Origin: Desulfobacca sp.
GTDB lineage: Bacteria; Desulfobacterota; Desulfobaccia; Desulfobaccales; Desulfobaccaceae
Reading direction: 5' to 3'
Assembly: GCA_020725545.1 (NCBI GenBank)
Contig: DYEV01000003.1
Location: 1-64,000 of the forward strand
DNA length: 64,000 bases
Every line of letters starts with the position of its first letter. The stretch's first letter is position 1. The position numbers were made by a program, and so were the translations under genes. Positions 52,975 to 62,622 of this stretch are shown piece by piece. Below the pieces are notes generated by a model. That model searched no databases, was not told where the DNA came from, and saw nothing but the letters and a program-made list of their open reading frames with translations.

Positions 52975-53066
52975 GTAAACCGTGAGCGGGGAGCAGTGAG
53001 CCGAAAAAAGAATAACCTTTTCTTTTTACTGGCCACTGGCCACTGCCCACTAACCACTATCCCGCT
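52975..53066. repeat. Intergenic CCACTGGCCACTGCCCACT tract
   Basis: Between the acyltransferase and PEP synthase genes, 53030-53062 is built of repeated CCACTG/CCCACT/ACCACT units. An earlier part (52980-53000) has GAGCGGGGAGCAGTGAGCC. No gene or terminator was recognised. Confidence 0.55.
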
Positions 53067-53071
53067 TTTCC

Positions 53072-55534
53072 CTATGTTATACCGAGCTCCTGCTCCTTTT
53101 TGGCAATGGCCAGCATGGTTTTGATGACGGTATCCGGGGTCAGGCTGATGGAGTCAATGCCACACTCCACCAAAAAGGCGGCGAATTCCGGATAATCGCT
53201 GGGGGCCTGACCGCAGATGCCGATCTTGCGACCGTGTTTCTTGGCCAAATCAATGATGTTCTTGATCATGCCCAATATGGCGGGATGGCGCTCGTCAAAG
53301 AGGTGGAAGACCAGCTCGGAATCCCGGTCCAGTCCCAGGGTAAGCTGGGTAAGGTCGTTGGAGCCGATGGAGAAGCCATCGAAAATCTTGGCAAATTCCT
53401 CGCCCAACAGAACATTGCTGGGGACTTCCACCATGACGTAGACTTCCAGGCCGTCCTGGCCCCGCACCAGGTTCATGGTCTCCAATAATTCCAGCACCCG
53501 CACGCCCTCTTCCGGCGTCCGGCAGAAGGGCACCAGAATTTTCACGTTGGTCAGGCCCATATCATTCCGGACCCGCCGCAAGGCCCGGCACTCCAAAGCG
53601 AAGGCCGGTTGGAACTTGGGATCGTAATAGCGGGAGGCGCCCCGCCAGCCCAACATGGGATTGGACTCCGCAGGTTCAAAAAGAAAGCCGCCGATGAGGT
53701 TGGCATATTCATTGGATTTGAAATCGGAGAGCCGCACAATGACGTCTTTGGGATAAAAGGCCGCGGCGACGCGGGCAATCCCTTGGGCCAGATGGTCTAC
53801 GAAGTATTCTTTTTTATCGCTGTACAGCCGGGTGCGAGCGTCAATCTGACTCAGGGCTTCGGCTACCCGAGGATTAGTGGCTGCCGCCTCCTGAAGTTGG
53901 TCGTAGTGAATCAGGGCGAGAGGGTGGATGCCGATATGGGAGTTGATAATAAACTCCTGACGGGCCAACCCTACCCCCTGGTTGGGGATCTGGCAATCCA
54001 GGAAGGCCTTTTCCGGCATGCCCACATTCATCATAATCTGGGTCCGGGTAGTCGGCAGGCTCTTCAGGTCGACCCGGTCCACCTCATAGGCCAGCAGACC
54101 GTCGTAGATGAGGCCGGCCTCGCTTTCCGCACAGCTCACCGTAATCTTCTGGCCGGGTTGGATAAGACTGGTGGCCTTGTCCGTGCCAATGACGCAGGGG
54201 ATGCCCAGTTCCCGGGAGACGATGGCAGCATGGCAGGTGCGGCCCCCCCGGTTGGTGACAATGGCCGCAGCCGTGCGCATCATGGGTTCCCAATCAGGAT
54301 CGGTCATATCGGTAACCAGGACCTCGCCCGGCTGGAATTGGGCCAGGGCCGCGGAACTCTCGATGATACGGGCCGGCCCTTGGCCGATCTTGGCCCCCAC
54401 CGCCTGCCCCTGAATGATGACCCGACCCTTTTCTTTTAAGCGGTAGGTCTCAATCACACTGACATCCCGGCGGGCATGGACCGTTTCGGGCTGCGCCTGG
54501 ACAATGTACATCTGGCCGGTGCCCACCTGCACGCCGTCGCCGTCTTTGGCCCATTCAATGGCCATGGGCCGGAATACGCCGGTGGCCTGGCTATAGTAAT
54601 CCTCAATGTAGCAGGCCCAGCGGGCCAGGGTGATGATCTCAGCGTCGGTCAGGACAAAGCGGCGCTGCTCCTCTTCGGAAGTGGCTAAGACCCGCACCGG
54701 CCGGGTCTCGTCATCGGTATAGATCATCTTGACCTTATGGTCGCCCATCTTTTTGCTGATGATGGGATATTTGTCCATCTTCAGGGTGGGTTTAAAGACA
54801 TGATATTCATCGGGGGTCACCTGGCCTTGGACGATGGTCTCGCCCAAACCATAGGTGCCGGTAATATCCACCACTTCGGTAAAGCCTGTGGCTGCGTCGA
54901 CGGTGGCCAGGACGCCGGAACAGGCGGCATCGGAACGGACCATCTTCTGGACGCCCACGGAGAGGGCCACGGCAAACTGATCGATACCCTTTTCATACCG
55001 GTAGCTGATGGCCCGGTTGGTAAACAATGAAGCAAAACAGCGCTTGACTGCTTGGATCAGGGAGATTTTGCCCCGGATATTTAAAAAGGTCTCCTGCTGA
55101 CCGCCGAAGATGGCCTCCGGCTGTTCTTCGGCCACGGCCGAGGAGCGCACCGCCACATCCAGATCGGTGCCGGAGACGCCGTACAAATCCTCCAGGTCTT
55201 CATAGGCCTTGCCGATCTCGGCCACCAGCGCCGAAGGCAGCGGCGCGTCCAGAATCAAGTCGCGGATGCGGCGGCCTTTGCGGACCAAATCATGCAGATC
55301 AGCGGGATTCAGGCCATTCAGGACCTGACGGATGCTCTTTTCAATCCCGGCCGTCTTCAAAAAATATCTGTAGGCGGTTGCCGTGATGGCAAAACCGTTG
55401 GGTACCAGGATACTTTTGGCAGCCAGGTTGCGGATCATATCGCCGAGAGAAGCATTCTTCGCCCCGACCAGGTGGACATCCGCCATGCCGATTTCATCAT
55501 ACCAAAGGATAAGTTTTTCTTCTCTCGTACCCAT
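53072..55534 (-). CDS. ppsA: Phosphoenolpyruvate synthase
   Basis: The product of about 820 residues has the N-terminal ATP-binding domain (GAKNASLGDMI, SSAVAEEQPEAIFGGQQET), the central phospho-His domain with GGRTCHAAIVSRELGIPCVIG (core GGRTCHAAIVSREL), and the C-terminal PEP-binding barrel (VEVPSNVLLGEEFA, GSNDLTQLTLGLDRDS, GICGQAPSD). It makes PEP from pyruvate, ATP and water, the gluconeogenic entry used when growing on acetate or similar acids. ATG 55534 is chosen because AGGAGGT precedes it. It pairs functionally with the reversible PPi-PFK at 17694. Confidence 0.93.
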   Translation of the reverse strand: MGTREEKLILWYDEIGMADVHLVGAKNASLGDMIRNLAAKSILVPNGFAITATAYRYFLKTAGIEKSIRQVLNGLNPADLHDLVRKGRRIRDLILDAPLPSALVAEIGKAYEDLEDLYGVSGTDLDVAVRSSAVAEEQPEAIFGGQQETFLNIRGKISLIQAVKRCFASLFTNRAISYRYEKGIDQFAVALSVGVQKMVRSDAACSGVLATVDAATGFTEVVDITGTYGLGETIVQGQVTPDEYHVFKPTLKMDKYPIISKKMGDHKVKMIYTDDETRPVRVLATSEEEQRRFVLTDAEIITLARWACYIEDYYSQATGVFRPMAIEWAKDGDGVQVGTGQMYIVQAQPETVHARRDVSVIETYRLKEKGRVIIQGQAVGAKIGQGPARIIESSAALAQFQPGEVLVTDMTDPDWEPMMRTAAAIVTNRGGRTCHAAIVSRELGIPCVIGTDKATSLIQPGQKITVSCAESEAGLIYDGLLAYEVDRVDLKSLPTTRTQIMMNVGMPEKAFLDCQIPNQGVGLARQEFIINSHIGIHPLALIHYDQLQEAAATNPRVAEALSQIDARTRLYSDKKEYFVDHLAQGIARVAAAFYPKDVIVRLSDFKSNEYANLIGGFLFEPAESNPMLGWRGASRYYDPKFQPAFALECRALRRVRNDMGLTNVKILVPFCRTPEEGVRVLELLETMNLVRGQDGLEVYVMVEVPSNVLLGEEFAKIFDGFSIGSNDLTQLTLGLDRDSELVFHLFDERHPAILGMIKNIIDLAKKHGRKIGICGQAPSDYPEFAAFLVECGIDSISLTPDTVIKTMLAIAKKEQELGIT

Positions 55535-55719
55535 GGCTACCTCCTTGCCGAATCTGCCTTGCAGCAAGATCTTTTAAATTAAGAAAGTTATACTTTTAGC
55601 ATAGGTTTAATATCTTGTCAATGATGAGGCGGCCTCACGCGGTCAACCCCTCCTGCCTTTGCCATCCGGCCGCGGTCCCCTCGGCGGTCGGCCTGGTCAC
55701 AACAAACTCCCGAGAAGCT

Positions 55720-55838
55720 GTTGCAAAATTCTGAAAATCGATTTCATGTCATTCTGGGTGCAGCGAAGAATCTTGTCTTTCCAGGTAGATAACGATCCTT
55801 CACTCCGTTCCGGCCGACAAGCAACGAGGTTTTGCAAC
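55720..55838. mobile_element. MITE-like element with GTTGCAAAA inverted ends
   Basis: The 119-base element is bounded by perfect 9-base inverted repeats GTTGCAAAA (55720-55728) and TTTTGCAAC (55830-55838). Inside are GTCATTCTGGGTG and AATCTTGTCTT, both shared with the partial copy at 1-66. It has no coding capacity. It lies between ppsA and folC. A clear target-site duplication was not seen by eye. Confidence 0.65.
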
Positions 55839-55992
55839 TACCTGTAGCAAAGGCGGCGTTTTTGAGTATAATAGGATGCTGTGGTAAGAAACAGCGGCGC
55901 CTCACGGCCAGCCAGTCAGCTCTGCTGGCCGCGCCCGGAATCCCTGCCTGCGGAGGCCGGACAGCCGCTTCTGTCCGGAAGATGAAGAGCTT

Positions 55993-57321
55993 ATGAAGAC
56001 AAAACAAGAAAAATCCCCGCCCCTGGCCGGGGAATTCCAGACCCTGGCGGCAGCCCTTGATTGGGTCTATGATCTGCAGAAATTCGGCATTAAGTTCGGC
56101 CTGTCCTCCACGGCCAGGCTCATGGCCAGACTGGACAACCCGCAGGAGCGCTGTCGTTTCATCCATGTGGCCGGCACCAACGGCAAGGGTTCGGTAGCCG
56201 CCATGCTGTCCAAAATCCTCACTCTGGCCGGTTACCCGGTAGGTCTGTATAGCTCCCCTCATCTGGTACATTTTCACGAGCGCTTCCGCCTCAGGGATGA
56301 AGATATTGACGATGCCACTGTCCTGGCGCTCATCAATCAGGTGAGGGCGGTGGTCGATCCTGACGAACTGCCCACGTTTTTTGAGTTTGTCACGGCCATG
56401 GCCTTTCTCTACTATGCCCAACAGCAGGCCGATCCGGTGATCCTTGAGACCGGCATGGGAGGCCGCCTGGACGCCACCAACATCGTTCACCCCCTTTTGT
56501 CCGTTATTACCAACATCGCTTTGGACCATCGGGAGTATCTGGGCAATTCCCTGGCCGCCATCGCCGCGGAAAAAGCCGGCATCATCAAACCCGGGGTGCC
56601 GGTTGTAACGGCCGTCCGTCAGCACACGGCCTTCATCCCCATCCGGGCTGCTGCTGAAGCCTTGCACAGCCCTCTCTATCTCTATAATCGGGATTTTCAG
56701 GTGCGCGGCCAAGGCCGGGGCCGATTCCGTTACGAAGGCCTGCACGCCAGGCTTTCTGGCTTGCGCACCAACCTCCTGGGGCGCCATCAGTACCAGAACG
56801 CCGCTGTAGCCCTGGCCACCATTGAACTCTTGCAGCAGCAGGGTTTGGAGATTTCTGAGGCGGACCTGCGCCAGGGTCTGGAGCAGGTCCGCTGGCCCGG
56901 CCGTCTGGAACTGGTTGCCACCGAGCCCCGTGTCATCCTGGACGGCGCTCACAATCCCGCGGCGGCCGCCACCCTGGCCCAGGCCCTGCGCCAGGTTCTG
57001 ACCTATCACCGCCTTATCCTGGTGTTGGGGATTATGGCCGATAAAGACATCCGGGGCATCCTCCGCCGGCTCCTCCCTTTGGCGGATGTGGTGATTTTTT
57101 CCCGGCCACGCTATGATCGGGCCGCGCCCCCGGAGCACCTGCAATCCCTGGCCGAAGACCTCCCCCCCCAGACCTTGGTCATCGACGATTTAGAGGCGGC
57201 CATCCAGACGGCCAAAACCCTGGCCCAGCAAGACGACCTAATCGTGGTCACCGGCTCCCTTTTTACCATCGGCGAAGCCCGGGACTATCTCACTTCCAGC
57301 CGCCAACCTTGCCAGCGCTAG
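55993..57321 (+). CDS. folC: Folylpolyglutamate synthase / dihydrofolate synthase
   Basis: The 442-residue Mur-ligase-type enzyme has FIHVAGTNGKGSVAAM (P-loop about 61-67), the YSSPHLVHFHERF stretch, ILETGMGGRLDATN and LDGAHNPAAAATL. It adds glutamate to folates. It is placed three genes from folD, though on the other strand. The start has a modest AGAGC site; the first about 20 residues look variable. Confidence 0.92.
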   Translation: MKTKQEKSPPLAGEFQTLAAALDWVYDLQKFGIKFGLSSTARLMARLDNPQERCRFIHVAGTNGKGSVAAMLSKILTLAGYPVGLYSSPHLVHFHERFRLRDEDIDDATVLALINQVRAVVDPDELPTFFEFVTAMAFLYYAQQQADPVILETGMGGRLDATNIVHPLLSVITNIALDHREYLGNSLAAIAAEKAGIIKPGVPVVTAVRQHTAFIPIRAAAEALHSPLYLYNRDFQVRGQGRGRFRYEGLHARLSGLRTNLLGRHQYQNAAVALATIELLQQQGLEISEADLRQGLEQVRWPGRLELVATEPRVILDGAHNPAAAATLAQALRQVLTYHRLILVLGIMADKDIRGILRRLLPLADVVIFSRPRYDRAAPPEHLQSLAEDLPPQTLVIDDLEAAIQTAKTLAQQDDLIVVTGSLFTIGEARDYLTSSRQPCQR

Positions 57322-57415
57322 GCAGATTTGAACTTGACAGGGGACCGCGTTGATGGTAACTTTTCCGAATATTTAGTTTTTTAGCCTTCTCAGCGCTCAC
57401 AAAGGAGAAGCGGGC

Positions 57416-58294
57416 ATGCATTTCCAAGATGTGCTCATGACCTTGGAACGATTCTGGGCTGATCGGGGCTGCGTCATCCAACAACCCTACGATCTGGAAG
57501 TCGGCGCCGGCACCTTTAACCCGGCCACCATGCTCCGGGTTTTGGGTCCCGAACCCTGGAACGTGGCCTATGTGGAGCCGTCCCGCCGGCCCACAGACGG
57601 CCGTTATGGCGAAAATCCCAACCGGCTGCAACATTATTATCAATATCAGGTGATCCTCAAACCGTCACCACTGGAAGTCCAGGAGCTTTATTTGGACAGC
57701 CTCAAAGCCCTGGGCATCGATCCCCTGGCCCATGATATCCGTTTTGTGGAAGACGATTGGGAATCCCCGACCTTGGGCGCCTGGGGACTGGGTTGGGAAG
57801 TCTGGCTGGACGGCATGGAGATCACCCAATTCACCTATTTTCAACAGGCTGGCGGCATCGATCTGCATCCCATCAGCGTGGAATTGACCTATGGCCCCGA
57901 GCGGATCGCCATGTACCTCCAGGGCATTAACAACGTCTATGACCTGATCTGGACCGACGGCATTACCTACGGCGACATTCATCATCGGGGCGAAGTGGAA
58001 TTTTCCACCTATAATTTTGAACAAGCCGACGTCGCCATGCTCTTTGATCTATTTGAGAAATATGAAAAAGAATCACACCGGCTCATCGGCGTCGGTCTGG
58101 TCCTGCCGGCATATGACTATTGTCTGAAATGCTCCCATACCTTCAACCTTCTGGATGCCCGGGGGGCCATCAGCGTCGCGGAACGCAGCCGGATCATCGG
58201 CCGGGTCCGCCAGATGGCCCGCCTCTGCGCCGAAGGCTACCTGAAACAACGGGAGGCTATGGGGTTTCCCTTGTTAAAGAAGAATGCTGCGTGA
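57416..58294 (+). CDS. glyQ: Glycyl-tRNA synthetase alpha subunit
   Basis: The 292-residue product ([60 protein letters not shown]) is the class II catalytic alpha chain of the alpha2beta2 bacterial enzyme, of normal length. A CAAAGGAGAAGC site precedes ATG 57416. The beta subunit gene follows after 155 bases. No T-box leader was found. Confidence 0.96.
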   Translation: MHFQDVLMTLERFWADRGCVIQQPYDLEVGAGTFNPATMLRVLGPEPWNVAYVEPSRRPTDGRYGENPNRLQHYYQYQVILKPSPLEVQELYLDSLKALGIDPLAHDIRFVEDDWESPTLGAWGLGWEVWLDGMEITQFTYFQQAGGIDLHPISVELTYGPERIAMYLQGINNVYDLIWTDGITYGDIHHRGEVEFSTYNFEQADVAMLFDLFEKYEKESHRLIGVGLVLPAYDYCLKCSHTFNLLDARGAISVAERSRIIGRVRQMARLCAEGYLKQREAMGFPLLKKNAA

Positions 58295-58449
58295 TTTTTA
58301 AAGAAGAGGAGTGGAAAAGGAGTGATTCCAGCTAGAAGTGCGGGCAGGGCGGTGCGGGCCCGTATGCTGGCGTGAGATAAGCAACGGGGAACCGGCAATC
58401 AGAAATTCCTAACCGATGCCACCAAGGCAGTCTTTGCATTGAGGATACC

Positions 58450-60522
58450 ATGGCACCTGATCTGCTCATAGAAATCGGGACCGAAGAAATCCCGGCCAGA
58501 TTTATTCCGCCTGTTTTGGAAGAGATGAAGGTAACGTTCCAGAAGCGTCTGGAGCAAGAACGTATCGCCGTGGGGGACATCAAGACCATGGGCACACCCC
58601 GCCGGTTGACCCTCCTGGCCGCTGACCTGGCACCCCGCCAGGCCGAGAGCACCGCGGAGATCATCGGTCCGCCCAAGGCCGTGGCCTATGACGCCTCTGG
58701 GAAACCCACGCCGGCAGCCCTGGGTTTTGCCCGGGCCCAGGGAGTTGCAGTAGAAGATCTGGTGGTGCTGGAAACAGAAAAAGGCCCCTACCTGGCGGTC
58801 AAAAAGCATGCTGCGGGTCTGCCGACCTTGGAGCGTCTCCCGGAAATCCTGCCGGAGTGGATCTTGGGATTATCCTTTCCCAAATCCATGCGTTGGGGGT
58901 CTTTGAGCATCACGTTTGCCCGCCCCATCCATTGGCTGGTGGCCCTCTACGGGGAGGACGTCATTCCTTTCACCATCGGGGATATTGCCTCAGGCGCGGT
59001 CACCTACGGCCACCGCTTTCAGGCCCCTCGAGCTATTCCCCTGCGCTCGGCCGCAGGGGCGGATTATGTCGAGGCCCTGCGTCAAGCCCATGTCCTGGTG
59101 GACCCGGAGGAACGCCGGGACCGGCTCGTGGCGGAATTAGAGGAAGCGGCCCGGTCGGTCCAGGGCCAGATCGTGCCCAACCCCGAGCTGCTTCAGGAAA
59201 ATACTTTTTTGGTGGAACATCCCAACGTCACCCTGGGCACCTTCGACGACCGTTTCCTGCAATTGCCTGACGAGGTCCTCATCACCTCCATGCGGGAACA
59301 CCAACGCTATTTCTCCCTGCGGAATGCCCAAGGGAAGCTTTTGCCCCATTTTATCGCGGTGAACAATACCATGGCTCGCGACCCGGCAGTGGTCCGGGAA
59401 GGCCATGAACGGGTCTTGCGGGCCCGGCTGAGCGATGCCATGTTCTTCTTCCAGGAAGATCGCAAAGTACCGTTGGACAACTGGGTAGAGGAATTAAAGG
59501 GCGTGGTCTATCACTCCCTGTTGGGTACTTCCTATGAGAAAATGGCCCGGTTCCGGGCTCTGGCCACTTATCTGGCCGAACGGCTCCTCCCCGGGAAAGT
59601 GGACAAAGTCCAACGGGCCGCCACCCTGTGCAAAGCCGATCTGGTGAGCGGTCTAGTGGGCGAGTTCCCCAGCCTCCAGGGGATCATGGGCCGGGAATAC
59701 GCCCGCCTGGCCGGCGAAGATCCGGAAGTGGCCGAAGCCATCTGGGAACATTATCTCCCCCGGCATGCCGGCGATCAACTCCCCGATAACCTGGTGGGTG
59801 CCATGGTGGGTATGGCCGACCGGCTGGACAGCATCTGCGGCTGTTTCGGCGTCGGGCTCATCCCCTCCGGCGCTGCCGATCCTTACGGTCTGCGGCGCCA
59901 GGCCCTGGCCATCATCAATATTCTCTGGGACAAGAAGTTCTATCTGGACCTGAGCGCCGCCGTGCAGCACAGTCTGTCTCTCTTGCAAGAGAAATTATCG
60001 GAACCGCTGGACAAGACACACAACGAGGTAATGGAGTTCTTCCGCACCCGCTTACATCACCTCCTGGTCGGCGAGGGATTGAGCGCGGAAGTGGTGGAAG
60101 CAGTTTTGAGCACGTCTTTCACCGACATCGTTGAGGCCATGCAACGAGCCCACGCCCTGGACGAGGTCCGTCGCGGTCTGGATTTCCCGGCCCTGGCCGT
60201 GGCCTTCAAACGGGTTATCAATATTTCCCGGGGAACCCCGGCCGCGCCGGTGCAGCCGGAGCTGTTCGAACAACCGGAAGAACACCATCTCCTGGCGGCC
60301 ACCGTGGCTATGGAAGAGGCCGTCGCCAAGGCCCTGCCGGTGCGCAACTATCCCGAAGTCTTTAAAGCCTTGGCGTCCCTCAAAACCCCGGTGGACAACT
60401 TTTTTGATGCCGTGCTGGTCATGACCGACAACCTGCCGGTGCGGGCCAACCGCTTGGCCCTGCTGGTCCGCATCAGCCAGACGTTTTTGCAGCTGGCGGA
60501 TTTTTCAAGGATATCTATCTGA
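58450..60522 (+). CDS. glyS: Glycyl-tRNA synthetase beta subunit
   Basis: The 690-residue beta chain has LLIEIGTEEIPARFIPP at the start, the MRWGSLSITFARPIHW and MREHQRYFSLRNAQGKLLPHF (core REHQRYFSLRN) segments, and a C-terminal anticodon-binding region. Together with glyQ it charges tRNA-Gly. Length is typical. A GC hairpin follows its stop. Confidence 0.96.
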   Translation: MAPDLLIEIGTEEIPARFIPPVLEEMKVTFQKRLEQERIAVGDIKTMGTPRRLTLLAADLAPRQAESTAEIIGPPKAVAYDASGKPTPAALGFARAQGVAVEDLVVLETEKGPYLAVKKHAAGLPTLERLPEILPEWILGLSFPKSMRWGSLSITFARPIHWLVALYGEDVIPFTIGDIASGAVTYGHRFQAPRAIPLRSAAGADYVEALRQAHVLVDPEERRDRLVAELEEAARSVQGQIVPNPELLQENTFLVEHPNVTLGTFDDRFLQLPDEVLITSMREHQRYFSLRNAQGKLLPHFIAVNNTMARDPAVVREGHERVLRARLSDAMFFFQEDRKVPLDNWVEELKGVVYHSLLGTSYEKMARFRALATYLAERLLPGKVDKVQRAATLCKADLVSGLVGEFPSLQGIMGREYARLAGEDPEVAEAIWEHYLPRHAGDQLPDNLVGAMVGMADRLDSICGCFGVGLIPSGAADPYGLRRQALAIINILWDKKFYLDLSAAVQHSLSLLQEKLSEPLDKTHNEVMEFFRTRLHHLLVGEGLSAEVVEAVLSTSFTDIVEAMQRAHALDEVRRGLDFPALAVAFKRVINISRGTPAAPVQPELFEQPEEHHLLAATVAMEEAVAKALPVRNYPEVFKALASLKTPVDNFFDAVLVMTDNLPVRANRLALLVRISQTFLQLADFSRISI

Positions 60523-60571
60523 TAGCCTCTGGCCGCCAAGGCAGCCGCTTGCCACTCCCAAAGACTCTTCT

Positions 60572-60599
60572 CTTGGGCGGGCCAGGAAGCCCGCCCAAG
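60572..60599. repeat. 11-bp GC-rich hairpin after glyS
   Basis: CTTGGGCGGGC and GCCCGCCCAAG form a perfect 11-bp stem with a CAGGAA loop, 50 bases after the glyS stop. A T-run does not follow directly, so termination is only possible. It belongs to the same GC-hairpin type found at 19528 and 35651. Confidence 0.6.
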
Positions 60600-60806
60600 G
60601 TTAATGAAAAAATTTCTTCTTGCTTCCCAACCTCGCCAACAGACGTCCGCATTCCTCCTTTCCTGGCATAACCCGCGGTTCAGCCTGCAGGCGAAAAAAA
60701 GCAGCAGCTGGCGCCGATTCCTGTTATATTATGAGTTATTATTGTGCAGAGGAACGTATGGCTCTATTGGCGCCGCGCTTTTCCGGCGGCAGCCCCCTGA
60801 GAAACG

Positions 60807-62003
60807 ATGATAAAGTGGTTTAAAAGGAAAAAAAAGCTTCCGGACCTGCCAGACGAGCCGGAGCAGGAGCAGCTCGAAACCTCGGCTGCAGAAATGATCG
60901 AAATCGAGGCCGACCAAGAGACGGCAGCCTGGCCGCCTCAGGCTCTCGCAGAGCAGCTGCAGCCTGAACCGGCACCCGAAGAGCCGGATTACCAGATACC
61001 GGTGGATGTCGCCGTCGAGGCTCCATCCACCGCAGGAACCCCTCCCACAGAATCTGCCGCCACGTCGGAGGACCTCCCAGACGACTCCAGGCCCCGGTTC
61101 TTCCGGCGTTTGCGGGAACGTCTCAGCAAGACCCGTCAGGTCCTCGGTTCCAACCTGGACCGCCTCTTCCTGGGGCACAAGACCATCGATCTGGACCTCC
61201 TGGATCAACTGGAAGAACTGCTCATCACCGCTGATTTGGGAGTAGAAACCAGCATCGAGCTCATCGACCGCACCCGGGAAAAGGTGAAGCGCCGGGAACT
61301 GACCGATCCGGCCCGGCTCAAGGCCCATCTCAAGGAAGAGATGTTGGCGCTGCTGACCGGCGTGGCCCCGGCGGCTGCACCGGCCACGGCCAAACCATGG
61401 GTCGTCATGGTTATCGGCGTCAACGGCGTCGGCAAGACCACCACTATTGCCAAACTGGCCCACTATGATAAGCAGCAGGGACAGAAAGTCTTGTTGGTGG
61501 CGGCGGATACCTTTCGGGCCGCAGCCGTCGAACAGCTGGAGATCTGGGGCCAACGGGTGGGGGTGCCGGTCATTAAACAGAAAACCGGGGCCGATCCGGC
61601 TGCGGTGGTCTTTGACGGCCTGCAGGCCGCCCTGGCCCGGGGGATTGATAAGGTCTACATCGATACCGCCGGCCGCCTGCACACCAAAGTTAATCTCATG
61701 GAAGAATTAAAGAAAGTTAGACGGACGGCCGAAAAAAAGATCATGGGCGCCCCCCATGAAGTCCTCCTCGTCCTGGATGCCACCACCGGTCAGAATGCCG
61801 TCAGTCAAGCCCGTCTCTTTCACGAGGCCATCGGCGTCAGCGGCATCGTCATGACCAAACTGGACGGCACCGCCAAAGGCGGCGTGGCTCTGGGCGTCGT
61901 GAAGGAAACCGGTCTGCCCATAACCTTCATCGGCGTCGGCGAACAGATGGACGATCTGCGCCCCTTCGATCCCGAAGCGTATCTCGAGGCCATCATCGGC
62001 TAG
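60807..62003 (+). CDS. ftsY: Signal recognition particle receptor
   Basis: The 398-residue product has a basic start ([13 protein letters not shown]), an acidic Glu/Pro-rich A domain to about residue 95, and the N/G domain of SRP GTPases: [16 protein letters not shown] (G1 from about 204), [30 protein letters not shown]. It receives SRP-ribosome complexes at the inner membrane. The start is supported by the basic amphipathic N-terminus, though the ribosome-binding site is weak. Confidence 0.95.
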   Translation: MIKWFKRKKKLPDLPDEPEQEQLETSAAEMIEIEADQETAAWPPQALAEQLQPEPAPEEPDYQIPVDVAVEAPSTAGTPPTESAATSEDLPDDSRPRFFRRLRERLSKTRQVLGSNLDRLFLGHKTIDLDLLDQLEELLITADLGVETSIELIDRTREKVKRRELTDPARLKAHLKEEMLALLTGVAPAAAPATAKPWVVMVIGVNGVGKTTTIAKLAHYDKQQGQKVLLVAADTFRAAAVEQLEIWGQRVGVPVIKQKTGADPAAVVFDGLQAALARGIDKVYIDTAGRLHTKVNLMEELKKVRRTAEKKIMGAPHEVLLVLDATTGQNAVSQARLFHEAIGVSGIVMTKLDGTAKGGVALGVVKETGLPITFIGVGEQMDDLRPFDPEAYLEAIIG

Positions 62004-62040
62004 GACGGTTAGGGTCCGATCTTAATAGCACAACCTTAAT

Positions 62041-62571
62041 ATGAAATCCATAAAACCTTCTGGATGCCTTGCTTTGGCCAAAGAGCCCACTGCCGCCCGC
62101 GGCTGGTTCCTGCCCTTTTTATGGTATTGGCTCCCCCCCTGCCTCCTTACCATCGGCATCCTGGTCATGGCCGGAGATTGGGGGTCGATCTCACAATTCC
62201 GACTGCCTATAAAAATTTTGGAATTCCTTTTGCCTTCCCTGTCTGCCAAGGAAATTTATCAATTGTATGCAGAACTGCGCAAGGTCCTGCATTTTTTGGT
62301 ATATGCCGCCCTTTTTGCCGTCTATGCTCGGGCCTGGCGCTGGCATGTGGGGTTGGGGCGATGGAAAGCAATATTTCTGGCTTTGCTTGTCTGTCTCCTG
62401 GTCTCCTCTGCCGACGAAGGCCGGCAGACCTTGTTTTTATCCCGTACCGGCAGCCCCCGAGATGTCCTGCTCGACATGAGCGGCGCTTTAACGGCAGCCA
62501 TCGCCCTCTTCCCCTTTCTCCGACAAGAATCCGCAGCAACCGTCGGCCCAAGCAAACGCAGGGACATTTAA
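62041..62571 (+). CDS. VanZ-like membrane protein
   Basis: The 176-residue product has four hydrophobic segments and a VanZ-like core (KVLHFLVYAALFAVYARA, LLVSSADEGRQTLFLSRTGSPRDVLLDMSGA; core SADEGRQTLF and DVLLDMSG). VanZ-family proteins are membrane proteins with little-known roles. The gene begins 37 bases after ftsY and ends about 50 bases before the M16 peptidase. Confidence 0.78.
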   Translation: MKSIKPSGCLALAKEPTAARGWFLPFLWYWLPPCLLTIGILVMAGDWGSISQFRLPIKILEFLLPSLSAKEIYQLYAELRKVLHFLVYAALFAVYARAWRWHVGLGRWKAIFLALLVCLLVSSADEGRQTLFLSRTGSPRDVLLDMSGALTAAIALFPFLRQESAATVGPSKRRDI

Positions 62572-62622
62572 ACCATTGACAACCGCTTGCAAAAAAAAGC
62601 CGCTGACTTATACTTAAAGAAT

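Noticed and set aside
57322-57415. T-box leader before glyQ
   Set aside because: No T-box sequence or specifier loop is visible in the 94-base gap, and such leaders are rare outside Firmicutes.
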